A DNA stretch of 64,000 nt, taken from the NCBI RefSeq assembly GCF_000308495.1, contig NZ_BAFU01000248.1, forward strand, positions 62,001 through 126,000, written 5' to 3'. The position numbers were made by a program, and so were the translations under genes. This document shows positions 26,429 through 34,645 of this stretch, piece by piece (the first letter of the stretch is position 1; every line of letters starts with the position of its first letter). The stretch is from Nocardia brevicatena NBRC 12119. GTDB lineage: Bacteria > Actinomycetota > Actinomycetes > Mycobacteriales > Mycobacteriaceae. The notes below the pieces were generated by a model. It was not told the origin of the DNA and did no database searches. It saw only the letters and a list, made by a program, of their open reading frames with translations.

Positions 26429-27169
26429 ATGAGCGCAGGGGCCGAGCACGAGGGCGAAGTCGCGGGCCTGTCGGTGGCTGGATTGCGGGCGTTGTACGTG
26501 AATGCAACGTTGAAACGCTCACCTGAGGTCAGCAACACCGAGGGACTGATTCGGCGCAGTTCGCAGATCATGCGCCGTCATGGTGTCGAGGTCGACATCG
26601 TGCGCGCGGTCGATCATGACATCGCGACCGGGGTCTGGCCGGACATGACCGAACACGGCTGGGCCGGCGACGAATGGCCGGCCCTGTTCGACCGAGTGCT
26701 GGACGCCAACATCTTGGTGCTGTGCGGGCCCATCTGGCTCGGTGACAACAGTTCGGTGATGAAACGAGTGATCGAGCGGCTTTACGGCTGTTCGAACGTA
26801 CTCAACGAGCGTGGACAATACGCCTACTACGGTCGTGTCGGCGGATGTTTGATCACTGGTAACGAAGATGGCATCAAACACTGCGCGATGAACGTGCTCT
26901 ATAGCCTGCAGCACTTGGGCTACACCATTCCCCCGCAGGCCGATGCCGGGTGGATCGGGGAAGCCGGGCCCGGCCCCTCATATCTCGATCCCGGCTCGGG
27001 CGGGCCGGAAAACGACTTCACGAATCGCAATACCACCTTCATGACCTACAACCTGCTTCACCTGGCCCGGATGCTGCAGGCCAACGACGGTATCCCCGGC
27101 TACGGCAATCAGCGCAGCCAGTGGGACGCGGGGTGTCGACCAGAGTCCGACAATCCCGAACACCGATAG
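26429..27169 (+). CDS. Flavodoxin-family NAD(P)H-dependent oxidoreductase
   Basis: From ATG 26429 (GTG 26423 also possible) the protein is 246 residues. ALYVNATLKRSPEVSNTEGL is the flavin phosphate loop, DANILVLCGPIWLGDNSSVM with KRVIERLYG the middle strand and loop, and YGRVGGCLITGNEDGIKHC the third flavin-contact strand. This is the NADPH-dependent FMN reductase fold. It heads a probable three-gene operon with a DUF5996 protein (22-base gap) and an RraA-like protein. The substrate is unknown; reduction of quinones or a dedicated flavin-reductase role are possible. Confidence 0.78.
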   Translation: MSAGAEHEGEVAGLSVAGLRALYVNATLKRSPEVSNTEGLIRRSSQIMRRHGVEVDIVRAVDHDIATGVWPDMTEHGWAGDEWPALFDRVLDANILVLCGPIWLGDNSSVMKRVIERLYGCSNVLNERGQYAYYGRVGGCLITGNEDGIKHCAMNVLYSLQHLGYTIPPQADAGWIGEAGPGPSYLDPGSGGPENDFTNRNTTFMTYNLLHLARMLQANDGIPGYGNQRSQWDAGCRPESDNPEHR

Positions 27170-27191
27170 CCGTCGAGCTGAGGGAGACACC

Positions 27192-28130
27192 ATGACCGCA
27201 CAGCAACGCGGCACAGACCTATGGCCCCGCCTGCGCGTCGATGACTGGGCCGACACGCGCGAGACACTGCATATGTGGCTTCAGATCGTCGGCAAACTTC
27301 GCTTGGAATACGCGCCGCTATTGAATCACTGGTGGCAGGTAACGCTGTATGTCGGCCCGCGCGGTCTGACGACGTCGCTAATCCCTCACCGCGCGGAAGC
27401 TTTCGAAATTCAGTTCGATTTCATCGACCACCAGCTGCTGATCCACACGACCACCGGCGCAACCCGGCGCGTTGCCCTGCAGGCGATGTCGGTCGCTGAG
27501 TTCCACGCCCGAATATTCCACGCTCTCGGCGAGCTTGGAATGGACGCACACATTCAGCCGCACCCTAACGAGGTCGAACCCGCGATTCCGTTCGCCGAGG
27601 ACCACGAACACGCGTCCTACGATCCGCAGGCAGCGCACATGTTTTGGCGGCAGCTGCTGCAGGCCAATCGGGTGATGGGCTATTTCCGTTCCTACTTCAT
27701 CGGCAAGGCCAGCCCGGTGCACTTCTTCTGGGGCGCGATGGACCTCGCATGCACCAGATTCTCCGGCCGCCCCGCCCCACGACACCCCGGCGGCGCACCG
27801 AACTTGGGTGACTGGGTGATGGTTGAGGGTTACTCGCGAGAACTCAGTAGTTGCGGATTCTGGCCCGGTGGCGAGGAGGGCGCCTTCTACGCCTACGCCT
27901 ATCCCGAGCCCGACGGCTTCGCCGAGCATCCCGTCCATCCGCCCCAGGCGTATTACAGCCGTGACGAAGGCGAATTCCTGCTGCCCTACGAGGTGGTGCG
28001 CACCGCCGATGACCCCGACCGCACGCTTCTCGCCTTTCTGCAAACCAGCTACGAGGCCGCCGCCGAACACGGCGGCTGGGATCGCAGTTTGCTCGAGGAC
28101 CATCCTGACCGCTGGTCACAGCGCCGATAA
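27192..28130 (+). CDS. DUF5996-family protein
   Basis: This 312-residue protein fits the DUF5996 family: an N-terminal WPRLRVDDWADTRETLHMWL, then KLRLEYAPLLNHWWQVTLYV, a middle VHFFWGAMDLACTRFSGRPA, and a C-terminal PPQAYYSRDEGEFLLPYEVV. The tryptophan- and histidine-rich conserved core suggests a binding or catalytic pocket, but no function is established. It is a predicted soluble cytosolic protein. It is the middle gene of the three-gene cassette, with short gaps both sides and a clear ribosome site (GAGGGAGACACC) before the ATG. Confidence 0.75.
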   Translation: MTAQQRGTDLWPRLRVDDWADTRETLHMWLQIVGKLRLEYAPLLNHWWQVTLYVGPRGLTTSLIPHRAEAFEIQFDFIDHQLLIHTTTGATRRVALQAMSVAEFHARIFHALGELGMDAHIQPHPNEVEPAIPFAEDHEHASYDPQAAHMFWRQLLQANRVMGYFRSYFIGKASPVHFFWGAMDLACTRFSGRPAPRHPGGAPNLGDWVMVEGYSRELSSCGFWPGGEEGAFYAYAYPEPDGFAEHPVHPPQAYYSRDEGEFLLPYEVVRTADDPDRTLLAFLQTSYEAAAEHGGWDRSLLEDHPDRWSQRR

Positions 28131-28159
28131 CAGCACGAGAAAGGGGGCGGCGAAGCCGC

Positions 28160-28819
28160 ATGAACAGTGTCGACAACAGCGATCTCGCGGCCCGAGCGGC
28201 CGAATACGGATGCGCCACATTGGTTGACGCGATGGGCCGCGTCCATCGTCACCGTGCACATATCCTTGCACTGAAGAGCCCCGAACCCCGGCGGACGATG
28301 TTCGGCCCGGCGGCCACCATCGCGTTTATGCCCTACCGCGATGATGTGCCGCAAGCCAACCTCGGGTTCGGCGAACTGTTCTACGAGGCGCTCGGACAAC
28401 AGCCGATCGGGCAGGTGCTGGTGTTGTCCAGCGGCGGCTACCCTGACGTATCCCACGGCGGAGGCACCAAGCTGGGCAGAGTTGAGTACCACCGGCTCGC
28501 CGGTGTACTCGCCGACGGACGGCTGCGCGATTTCGAACAGCTGCGCAGCTACGACTTCGCGACCTGGTGCCGTGGCGAAGCGACCCGTTGGGGTGGGGAC
28601 ACCGTGATGCCCTACGCGGCCAACATCGCCGTCGAGATCGACGGCGTCACTGTCACACCTGGCGACTTGGTGTATGCCGACGTGGCCGGCGCGGTGGTTA
28701 TCCCCGCCGACAGTCTGAGCCGCGTGCTCGACGAAGCAGACACAGTCGAGCGTGAAGACGTCGAAGCCGCTGCTCGGATCCGCGACGAGCGCTGGGCGGG
28801 CAAGCCCGCCAACACATGA
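28160..28819 (+). CDS. RraA-family protein (aldolase/decarboxylase-like)
   Basis: This 219-residue protein has the RraA/HMG-aldolase fold signature: ATLVDAMGRVHRHRAHIL near the start, MFGPAATIAFMPYRDD, then the active-site region GGGTKLGRVEYHRLAGVLAD with GRLRD (Arg and Asp that bind a divalent metal and pyruvate-like substrates). Family members cleave 4-hydroxy-4-methyl-2-oxoglutarate, decarboxylate oxaloacetate or inhibit RNase E. In this operon with a flavoprotein an aldolase or decarboxylase seems more likely than an RNase regulator; that is inference. Confidence 0.78.
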   Translation: MNSVDNSDLAARAAEYGCATLVDAMGRVHRHRAHILALKSPEPRRTMFGPAATIAFMPYRDDVPQANLGFGELFYEALGQQPIGQVLVLSSGGYPDVSHGGGTKLGRVEYHRLAGVLADGRLRDFEQLRSYDFATWCRGEATRWGGDTVMPYAANIAVEIDGVTVTPGDLVYADVAGAVVIPADSLSRVLDEADTVEREDVEAAARIRDERWAGKPANT

Positions 28820-28822
28820 GAC

Positions 28823-28838
28823 CCGCGGTTTACCGCGG
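28823..28838 (+). terminator. Small hairpin after the RraA gene
   Basis: CCGCGGT pairs with ACCGCGG across two bases directly after the stop codon at 28819. It is short and has no T-run, so a terminator role is only possible. Confidence 0.3.
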
Positions 28839-29365
28839 CGGTGTGAGTCGCCCAGCGACACGGTCCCCGCTGGGCGCCGTGTCGGGCTCAAACCCCTCGT
28901 CGACGCCCCGGTGCCACGCAGGGGTCGGTATTCACGTGCTGCCGACATCCGGACGGGCGGCGGTCGCGTGCACGGTGATGCAGGCTCACCTGTGTGGGGG
29001 ATAGGGCGTGCGGGCACGGCGGCAGGCGATGGCCTCGAGCGTTAGGCGGGCGGCGTCGGTGCCGGGCATCGTTGTCGCAACAGCAGCAGTCGTGGTCATT
29101 GCGGTATCCCCTCTGGTCGGAGAAATGACACAACCCCACGCCAGGTGCGCGTACGCAACGGCCCGACCCCCGGCACAAGGCTGGGTGGCCGGTCGGCTGA
29201 CCTGCCTGACCCCGGCCGGGTACTGCGCTCAATAACCGCCACGCCGACCGGCGCCGGTCTGACACCGAAGCCGGTCCCTTACCCAAGGGCGAGCAGCAGT
29301 TTCCCGCCCTTGTCGCCGCTTTCGTCGAGGGGACGCCATAGTACCCGCCGAAAATCGGGCGGATA
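28839..29365. other. Gap with one doubtful small membrane protein frame
   Basis: No secure gene. A plus-strand frame at 29008-29235 (ATG at 29029) encodes an Arg-rich start, a hydrophobic stretch (VPGIVVATAAVVVIAVSPLV) and four cysteines in 75 codons, which could be a small exported protein. Support is weak and no family is recognised. Confidence 0.25.
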
Positions 29366-29489
29366 TCGGAGTAACCGCAGCCGAGGGGTGCTATCGGTCG
29401 TGACGCCGGGTCCAAAGAGGCGCCACCGATAGATCACCCCTACCAGGGGGTGTGCCGAACTTCGTTGGACTCTCGGCGTTTACTACCGG
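29366..29489 (+). repeat. Left copy of a 124-bp inverted repeat
   Basis: This 124-base segment is present in reverse complement at 30395-30518 with 122 identical bases. Each copy can fold internally: GGGGTG plus CTATCGGT pair with ACCGATAG plus CACCCC. The pair encloses the secreted-protein gene 29555-30172. The near identity implies a recent duplication or a mobile origin. Confidence 0.95.
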
Positions 29490-29554
29490 GATCCGATTTG
29501 TCGCAGACGCTCCTCGGCCCCCGACCGGTTGGCCGCTATCTCACCCGCCCGTGA

Positions 29555-30172
29555 TCACGGCCGGCCGGTGGCGAACGCCTGTACGGCGTCGAGGAACTCC
29601 GGGCCGCCCTGGACGTATCCGCCGGCAATTCCACCGATCAGCACACCCACGGGGATGCTGACCCCCCATATCAAAAAAAGACATGCCCCGAGGATGCCGC
29701 CCACGATGGCACCGCCGACTACGCCAGGAAGGTTCTTGTTGATTTGCTCCTCGAGCCGGTCGTATGAGCTGATGTCCTTCGGTTGCGCAACATCTTCCGC
29801 CGTCGGGGTCGGTGTCAGCGTCAGGGTATGGACGTCCGCACCGATGTGCTGCGCAATCGCGATTGAACGCCCGCCGACGGCGTACCGTTGCGGCACTTCG
29901 GTCACCGCCGCTCCGTCGCCGGACTCGAGCACCACCGCGCCGTTCTGCACGATCTCGAACTTGCCATTCTCGACGGTAGTGATAATGACCCTGTCGACCG
30001 GCGAAACGATGATCCGGTAGTTGATTCCGTGATCCACGCCGGAAGTCGCGCCCCCCGCGGTCACCGCAGCCGGCCGCTCCGTTGCGGCCGGCTCTGCATG
30101 GGCGGTTGCCGCAGTGATACCCACGGCCGAGATGGCCAGGAAAGCGGCAGCAGTGATCTTCTCGAACTTCAT
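29555..30172 (-). CDS. Secreted glycine-zipper protein (Nocardia-type hypothetical)
   Basis: This 205-residue protein has a clear signal peptide (KITAAAFLAISAVGITAATA, cleavage near AHA-EP). The middle (INYRIIVSPVDRVIITTVEN and GKFEIVQNGAVVLESGDG) looks like a beta-rich domain. The C-terminus is hydrophobic and Gly-rich (LPGVVGGAIVGGILGACLFL, then GVLIGGIAGGYVQGG), able to insert into or cross a membrane. I recall proteins of this plan as common in Nocardia, with no defined function. GGAGGG precedes the ATG by 7 bases. It lies alone between two 124-bp inverted repeats. Confidence 0.8.
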   Translation of the reverse strand: MKFEKITAAAFLAISAVGITAATAHAEPAATERPAAVTAGGATSGVDHGINYRIIVSPVDRVIITTVENGKFEIVQNGAVVLESGDGAAVTEVPQRYAVGGRSIAIAQHIGADVHTLTLTPTPTAEDVAQPKDISSYDRLEEQINKNLPGVVGGAIVGGILGACLFLIWGVSIPVGVLIGGIAGGYVQGGPEFLDAVQAFATGRP

Positions 30173-30394
30173 CCTTCGAATCCCTCCGCTCAGCTGCCCC
30201 TGATGGGCGGACCGAGTCAGACCTTAGGCGTCGAATTCAATGGTGTGTGGTATGCCACACACAGTTCGAAGTTACTGCACTCCTGTTTGCCATGTGACCG
30301 GCCGGAGAGCAGTACACGCATGCAGTGCGACAGTCCTGCCCCCTGCGTAATCCCGTCTTCCGGCTGCACGCCGGGACCAGTGGTTGTAGGGCTT

Positions 30395-30518
30395 CCGGTA
30401 GTAATCGCCGAGAGTCCAACGAAGTTCGGCATACCCCCTGGTAGGGGTGATCTATCGGTGGCGCCTCTTTGGACCCGGCGTCACGACCGATAGCACCCCT
30501 CGGCTGCGGTTACTCCGA
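30395..30518 (-). repeat. Right copy of the 124-bp inverted repeat
   Basis: It is the reverse complement of 29366-29489 with two mismatches. Its outer edge (30518) coincides with the point where a TetR C-terminal coding sequence begins, so this copy appears to interrupt that gene. Confidence 0.95.
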
Positions 30519-30891
30519 ACGGTGCTGCTCGAGAACATCCGCGACGCGTTCTCGGCCCATCCGGCCTCCGTGCCGGTCGTGCCGCGGCGTCGGCAGTCGT
30601 CGGTCGAATCGCTACGCGCGATGGAAACGATGCTCGCCGTACTCACCGAGGGCGGGTTCACCGGGCGCGTCCACGTCATAGCCGAGCGCACCCTGATCGC
30701 CTTCCTGATCGGCTATCTCCGGAACGAGCACTACGCTCCCGCTGCGAGTGCGGGGGACGATCGTGCCGGCCGACCTGCCCGCGGAGAAATACCCGCACCT
30801 GGCGCAGACCGCGGGGCAGGCCAAGGGCATGTCGGCCGACGACGAATTCCGCGGTGGCGTCGAGATCGTGCTGCGTGGTTTCGGGTCCTAG
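30519..30891 (+). pseudogene. TetR-family regulator, C-terminal remnant
   Basis: Directly after the right repeat the plus strand encodes LLENIRDAFSAHPASVPVV and AERTLIAFLIGYLRNEHYAP; after a frameshift near 30742 it continues LRVRGTIVPADLPAEKYPHL and ADDEFRGGVEIVLRGFG with a stop at 30889-30891. This is the ligand-binding C-terminal domain of a TetR/AcrR regulator. The DNA-binding N-terminus is missing, replaced by the repeat, and was not found left of the other repeat copy. Confidence 0.75.
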
Positions 30892-30910
30892 CGGCGGACG
30901 AAGCTGCGAC

Positions 30911-32047
30911 CTAACCGAAAACCGCTGTGACATCGATGGTTTCGGCCATCGCGCGAGCGCCGTCGTCGTTGAGGTGCATGCCGTCGCCGCTGTCGAAACC
31001 GGGGTGGATGAAGTCGGGCCGTTCTGGATCCTCGACCGCTCGCGCCACGTCGAACACCGAATCGAAGACGTCGGTGCCGCGCAGCCATTCGTTCACGCGC
31101 CGCCGGGTCGGCAATGTCTCGGTGATCGGCAGACCCTCGTAGACGCAGCCGCCGTAGGGGCCGATCGTCGCCGCGTGGACCGTGAGCCCCGCCGCGTGCG
31201 CGCGCCGCGCGAGCGTGGTGAAGCCCGCGATCAGTTCTTCGGCGGTCGCGGGCGGTTGCCCCGCCATCCCGCCCAGGATGAGGTCGTTGATGCCGAAGTT
31301 GATCAGCACGCTCGTCGCACCGGGCACGGCGCGTGCGTCGCGCTCGAAACGATCCAGGCCCGGCTCGCCGATTTCATCGGTGAGCAGCCGATTCCCCGCG
31401 ATGCCCTGGTTGACCACCCAGCCCCGCTCCAGCCGCGCGTTGAGGAAATCGACCGACCGCCGGTTGGCGCCGAGGGTGGTGCCGACGCCTTCGAACCAGG
31501 AATCGCCGAACGCGACGGCCACCGGCGTCTCCGCCGGTGCGAGCACGTCGACACCGGCGACGTAGAACCGCGCGGGCACCTCTTCGACGGTGGTGAGCGC
31601 GGCCTCGGCGGCGACGTTTCCGTTCGCGATGTATGCGGTTTCGGCGGGCTGGTGGGAGAAGGTGGCCAGGCCGGTGGGGCCGGGCAGATAGAGGCTCAAT
31701 GCCAGATCCGTGTCCGCCGCGACGGCCAGATCGACGGGGTCGCTGAACACTTCGCCGCCTACCGGGACGATTACCTGCTCGTCCCCGTCGAACCGCAATG
31801 CGGCATCGGTCTCGGTGACGATCTCGCTGCCGGTCTTGCGCAGGGCGACCCGGGCGGCGCCGATCGTCAGCGGAGCCTTCCCATAGCGATTGGTCAGTCC
31901 GACCCGTACCCGCGCGCCGCCGCCTGCCAAGTGGAGCACTTGGCGCACGGTCCGGTCGGTGAACGTGCGCGACTCCGCGAGCTTGATCTGCTCGTCCGGG
32001 CGGATCACCGCGGAGCGGAATCCGGCGATCCAGGCGGTCGGCGACAT
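30911..32047 (-). CDS. SGNH/GDSL-type hydrolase (esterase)
   Basis: The ATG at 32047, with GGAGG upstream, gives 378 residues. Residues 1-165 are an N-terminal beta-sandwich domain (HLAGGGARVRVGLTNRYGKA). The hydrolase follows with the four SGNH blocks: AFGDSWFEGVG (nucleophilic Ser; the L of GDSL is W), GIAGNRLL, INFGINDLILGG (Asn) and DGMHLNDDGARAMAE (Asp-His). No signal peptide is seen. Such enzymes deacylate sugars or lipids. It is transcribed divergently from a MarR gene across an inverted repeat, so MarR control is likely. Confidence 0.85.
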   Translation of the reverse strand: MSPTAWIAGFRSAVIRPDEQIKLAESRTFTDRTVRQVLHLAGGGARVRVGLTNRYGKAPLTIGAARVALRKTGSEIVTETDAALRFDGDEQVIVPVGGEVFSDPVDLAVAADTDLALSLYLPGPTGLATFSHQPAETAYIANGNVAAEAALTTVEEVPARFYVAGVDVLAPAETPVAVAFGDSWFEGVGTTLGANRRSVDFLNARLERGWVVNQGIAGNRLLTDEIGEPGLDRFERDARAVPGATSVLINFGINDLILGGMAGQPPATAEELIAGFTTLARRAHAAGLTVHAATIGPYGGCVYEGLPITETLPTRRRVNEWLRGTDVFDSVFDVARAVEDPERPDFIHPGFDSGDGMHLNDDGARAMAETIDVTAVFG

Positions 32048-32059
32048 GGGTACCTCCAC

Positions 32060-32122
32060 TAGTTGATGCGAGGAAAAATGCGTATGCATATTTCTACGAT
32101 GAATTATTCCTCTCGTCAACTA
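32060..32122. promoter_or_regulatory. Inverted-repeat control region between SGNH and marR genes
   Basis: TAGTTGATGCGAGGAA (32060-32075) and TTCCTCTCGTCAACTA (32107-32122) are inverted repeats matching at 14 of 16 positions. TATGCATA (32083-32090) is a palindrome near the centre. The region lies between the two divergent starts and is the likely MarR operator. Confidence 0.55.
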
Positions 32123-32154
32123 TCCGCAGGGAAACATTCTGATAGGTTTCCGAC

Positions 32155-32628
32155 ATGGACGTGACGGAGCTGTTCGACGATCCGCGCCTGACCACGATGG
32201 GCCTGCTGTTCGAGGCGCACGGCGGTGTGGTCGCCAAACTGGAGCAGGTCTGGAAGGCGCACGGCATGTCCGGACTGGATCTGAACGCCCTCATGCGGCT
32301 GAGCCGTTCGCCGGGGCGGCGGCTGCGGATGACGGAGCTGGCAGTGCAGACGACGCTGTCCACCAGCGGCGTCACCCGGCTCATCGATCGGCTGGCGCGC
32401 GCCGGGCTGGTGGAACGCGAGCCGGACCCGGGGGATCGGCGCAGCGCGTATGCGGTGCTCACCGAGGCGGGCGCCGTGCGGCTCGCGCAGGTACTGCCGG
32501 ACTATCTCGCCGCCGTCGACCGCTGGTTCGTCGGATTGCTCACGCCCGATCAGCTCACGGCATTGACCGAAGCGCTGCGAATCGTGCGGGACACTTCGAA
32601 CCCGGAGGCCACGTTCCGGATGGATTGA
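32155..32628 (+). CDS. MarR-family transcriptional regulator
   Basis: This 157-residue protein has the MarR winged HTH: RRLRMTELAVQTTLSTSGVT near residues 57-76, the recognition helix RLIDRLARAGLVE and the wing REPDPGDRRSAYAVLTEAG with the conserved DxR. MarR proteins are dimeric repressors released by phenolic or lipophilic ligands. The divergent SGNH hydrolase and the inverted repeat between them indicate its probable target. Confidence 0.88.
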   Translation: MDVTELFDDPRLTTMGLLFEAHGGVVAKLEQVWKAHGMSGLDLNALMRLSRSPGRRLRMTELAVQTTLSTSGVTRLIDRLARAGLVEREPDPGDRRSAYAVLTEAGAVRLAQVLPDYLAAVDRWFVGLLTPDQLTALTEALRIVRDTSNPEATFRMD

Positions 32629-32699
32629 GCTCGGTCCGCGTTCTCGCGAGAAGCCGTTCCGATCCGTCCAGAAGCAGGGATTCGAACGCGTGCCACGAA

Positions 32700-32930
32700 G
32701 GCGCCACGCCCTGCCGCTGTTTCGGAGCCCGCTGATACCTTTCCCGGCCGCAACCGTGCCCGTGATCGCGAGCGCCCTCACCACATGGTTGTTGGCTTGC
32801 AGCCAGGCTCGAGGCCGGTCCAGGGGTTCGCGGAGCCGGTCGGCGGCGAGGCTGTGGCCAAGGGGCACGGCAACCACGCTGAAGGCGGCCAATGCGGTGA
32901 ATTCGACGAGGTCGGCAGCCGCAGGCGCCG
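32700..32930 (-). pseudogene. GAP-family membrane protein, C-terminal remnant
   Basis: The minus strand encodes LVEFTALAAFSVVAVPLGHS, then AADRLREPLDRPRAWLQANN and GTVAAGKGISGL, the final helices of GAP (glycolipid-addressing) membrane proteins. The earlier transmembrane segments are absent, and the sequence joins the primase-like remnant upstream. It is a truncated fragment. Confidence 0.6.
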
Positions 32931-33470
32931 CACGCCGTGACCGAGCTGGGGCCGGGGGAGCGAGGCGGAGAAGCCCTCGACCTGTTTGGCCGATAGCCGT
33001 GCGATGCCGGACAGGTTCGTCCGGCCGCGTAACCCGATCGCTCCGGCGAGCAGGCCGGTGGACATCCGCCGCGCCGAGACCGCGGGCACGGCGGTCGCGA
33101 AGAAGATCCATACATGCGCGTCGCGACGGGACTGCGACACCTTCAACGCCGCCGGGATCTCGGCGGCGCGGGCGGCTTTCACGTATGCGAGGGCATCCAG
33201 CATCGCGGTGTCGGTGCGGGCATCGAACAGGTCCAGGAAGCGCCGGACCTTGGCTTCCGGTGCGGCCCGCATATCGACCGGTGTGTCCGTGGCGGTCTGG
33301 TCGAGTGCCGCCGCACGGGCTTGTTCACCGATGAGCCGCAACAGATTCCGCAGCCGGATGATCTCGTCGAGCTCGCCGACCACCTCGCCGTGTTCGATCT
33401 GCCCGACGCCGATCACGCGACGCCAGCCACCATCGCCGCACAGACGGCCGTGCGGGGTGAGGTAGTTCAC
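32930..33470 (-). pseudogene. Archaeo-eukaryotic primase-like remnant (TOTE-type), tentative
   Basis: The minus strand reads EAKVRRFLDLFDARTDT, then LAYVKAARAAEIPAALKVSQ and AHVWIFFATAVPAVSARRM, resembling the primase domain of TOTE conflict-system primase-helicases, which has AHVWIFF-type strands. The catalytic FPNQD-type region and the helicase part are missing and the segment ends in a GAP-family remnant. The family call rests on short pattern matches and is tentative. Confidence 0.42.
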
Positions 33471-33691
33471 AGCAAACCGTTCACCGTGGATGTCGCGATG
33501 GTGGTCCGACGCGCGGCAGCCGGTAATCGCCCCAGCCCACGGGCCGATTCAGGCGATATTCGACACCTAAAGCTCACCTTCCCGCAAGCATGTCGTCACC
33601 GGGCGTCGGGAATCCTGTCCGTAATCCGCCGCTATTCTGACGACAGAATCAAGCCAATGGCGGGCAACCCGCCGGGAGGGGTTTCGATCCG

Positions 33692-34645
33692 GTGCCCACC
33701 ACCAGAGTCGCGGAGTACCCGCGACCGGATCACGTGTTGTTCCATTTCAGCGACACCCATCTCGTCGCAGGCGAACAACCCCTGTACGGCGATGTCGACG
33801 CCGACCTGCGGTTACGCCAGTTGCTCGAGCAGGCCGCGGCCAGCCGGATCCGGCCGACCGCACTCGTGTTCACCGGCGACCTCACCGATCAGGGTGAGTC
33901 CGCCGCATACGACAAGCTCAAAGCCATCATCGAGTCATTCGCTGACTGTTTGCCCGCACCCATAGTGTGGGTCGCCGGCAACCACGACGACCGCTGCACA
34001 CTGCGCGCGCGACTGCTCGGCGAGCCCGCATCGACCTCGCCGCTGGACCGCGTGCACCTGATCGACGGACTGCGCATCATCGCCCTGGACACTTCGGTAC
34101 CCGGGCACCACCACGGCGAGATCTCCGACGACCAGCTGGACTGGCTGCGCTCGGTGCTGGCCGAACCGGCGCCGTTCGGCACCATCCTGGCCATGCATCA
34201 CCCGCCGGTCCCGTGTGTCGTCGACCTCGCCGTCGCCGTGGAGCTGCGCGACCAGCGTAAGCTGGCCGACGTGCTCGACGGCAGCGATGTGCGGGCCATC
34301 CTCGCCGGTCACCTGCACTTCTCGACCAGCGCGACCTTCGCGGGCATCCCGGTGTCGGTGGCCTCGGCGACCTGCTACAGCCAGGATCTCGGCGTCGAGC
34401 AGGGCGGCCTGCGCGGCCGGGACGGCGCACAGGCATTCAACTACGTGCACGTCTACCCGGATACTGTGGTGCACTCGGTGGTTCCCATCGAGCAGGGCCG
34501 CACCGTCGGCACACCCGCTACGCCGGAGCAAGCACAGCGACGTCTCGCGCAGGAGGGTATCGTGATCCCGCCCGCCGCGCGCATCCCGCACGTCATGCGG
34601 CGCCAGGCGTCGACTCCGGAATCGAATGACGAGGCGGTGCACTGA
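33692..34645 (+). CDS. cpdA: Cyclic-nucleotide phosphodiesterase (Rv0805-type metallophosphoesterase)
   Basis: This 317-residue protein has all class III phosphodiesterase motifs: [30 protein letters not shown] and LAGHLHFS, which bind two metal ions. [10 protein letters not shown] and the 40-residue C-terminal tail match the M. tuberculosis Rv0805 type very closely. It should hydrolyse 3',5'-cAMP and 2',3'-cyclic nucleotides in the cytosol or at the membrane. The start is GTG 33692. It converges with cpsY and their 3' ends overlap by 53 bases; the same gene pair is adjacent in M. tuberculosis (Rv0805/Rv0806c). Confidence 0.92.
   Translation: MPTTRVAEYPRPDHVLFHFSDTHLVAGEQPLYGDVDADLRLRQLLEQAAASRIRPTALVFTGDLTDQGESAAYDKLKAIIESFADCLPAPIVWVAGNHDDRCTLRARLLGEPASTSPLDRVHLIDGLRIIALDTSVPGHHHGEISDDQLDWLRSVLAEPAPFGTILAMHHPPVPCVVDLAVAVELRDQRKLADVLDGSDVRAILAGHLHFSTSATFAGIPVSVASATCYSQDLGVEQGGLRGRDGAQAFNYVHVYPDTVVHSVVPIEQGRTVGTPATPEQAQRRLAQEGIVIPPAARIPHVMRRQASTPESNDEAVH

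Noticed and set aside
29366-30518. A classical insertion sequence with terminal repeats
   Set aside because: The repeats are far longer than normal IS ends, there is no transposase inside and no target duplication was found, so it is reported as a repeat pair only.
30854-32062. Plus-strand frame of about 400 codons opposite the SGNH hydrolase
   Set aside because: Composition is typical of an antisense shadow and the opposite strand has all four SGNH blocks.
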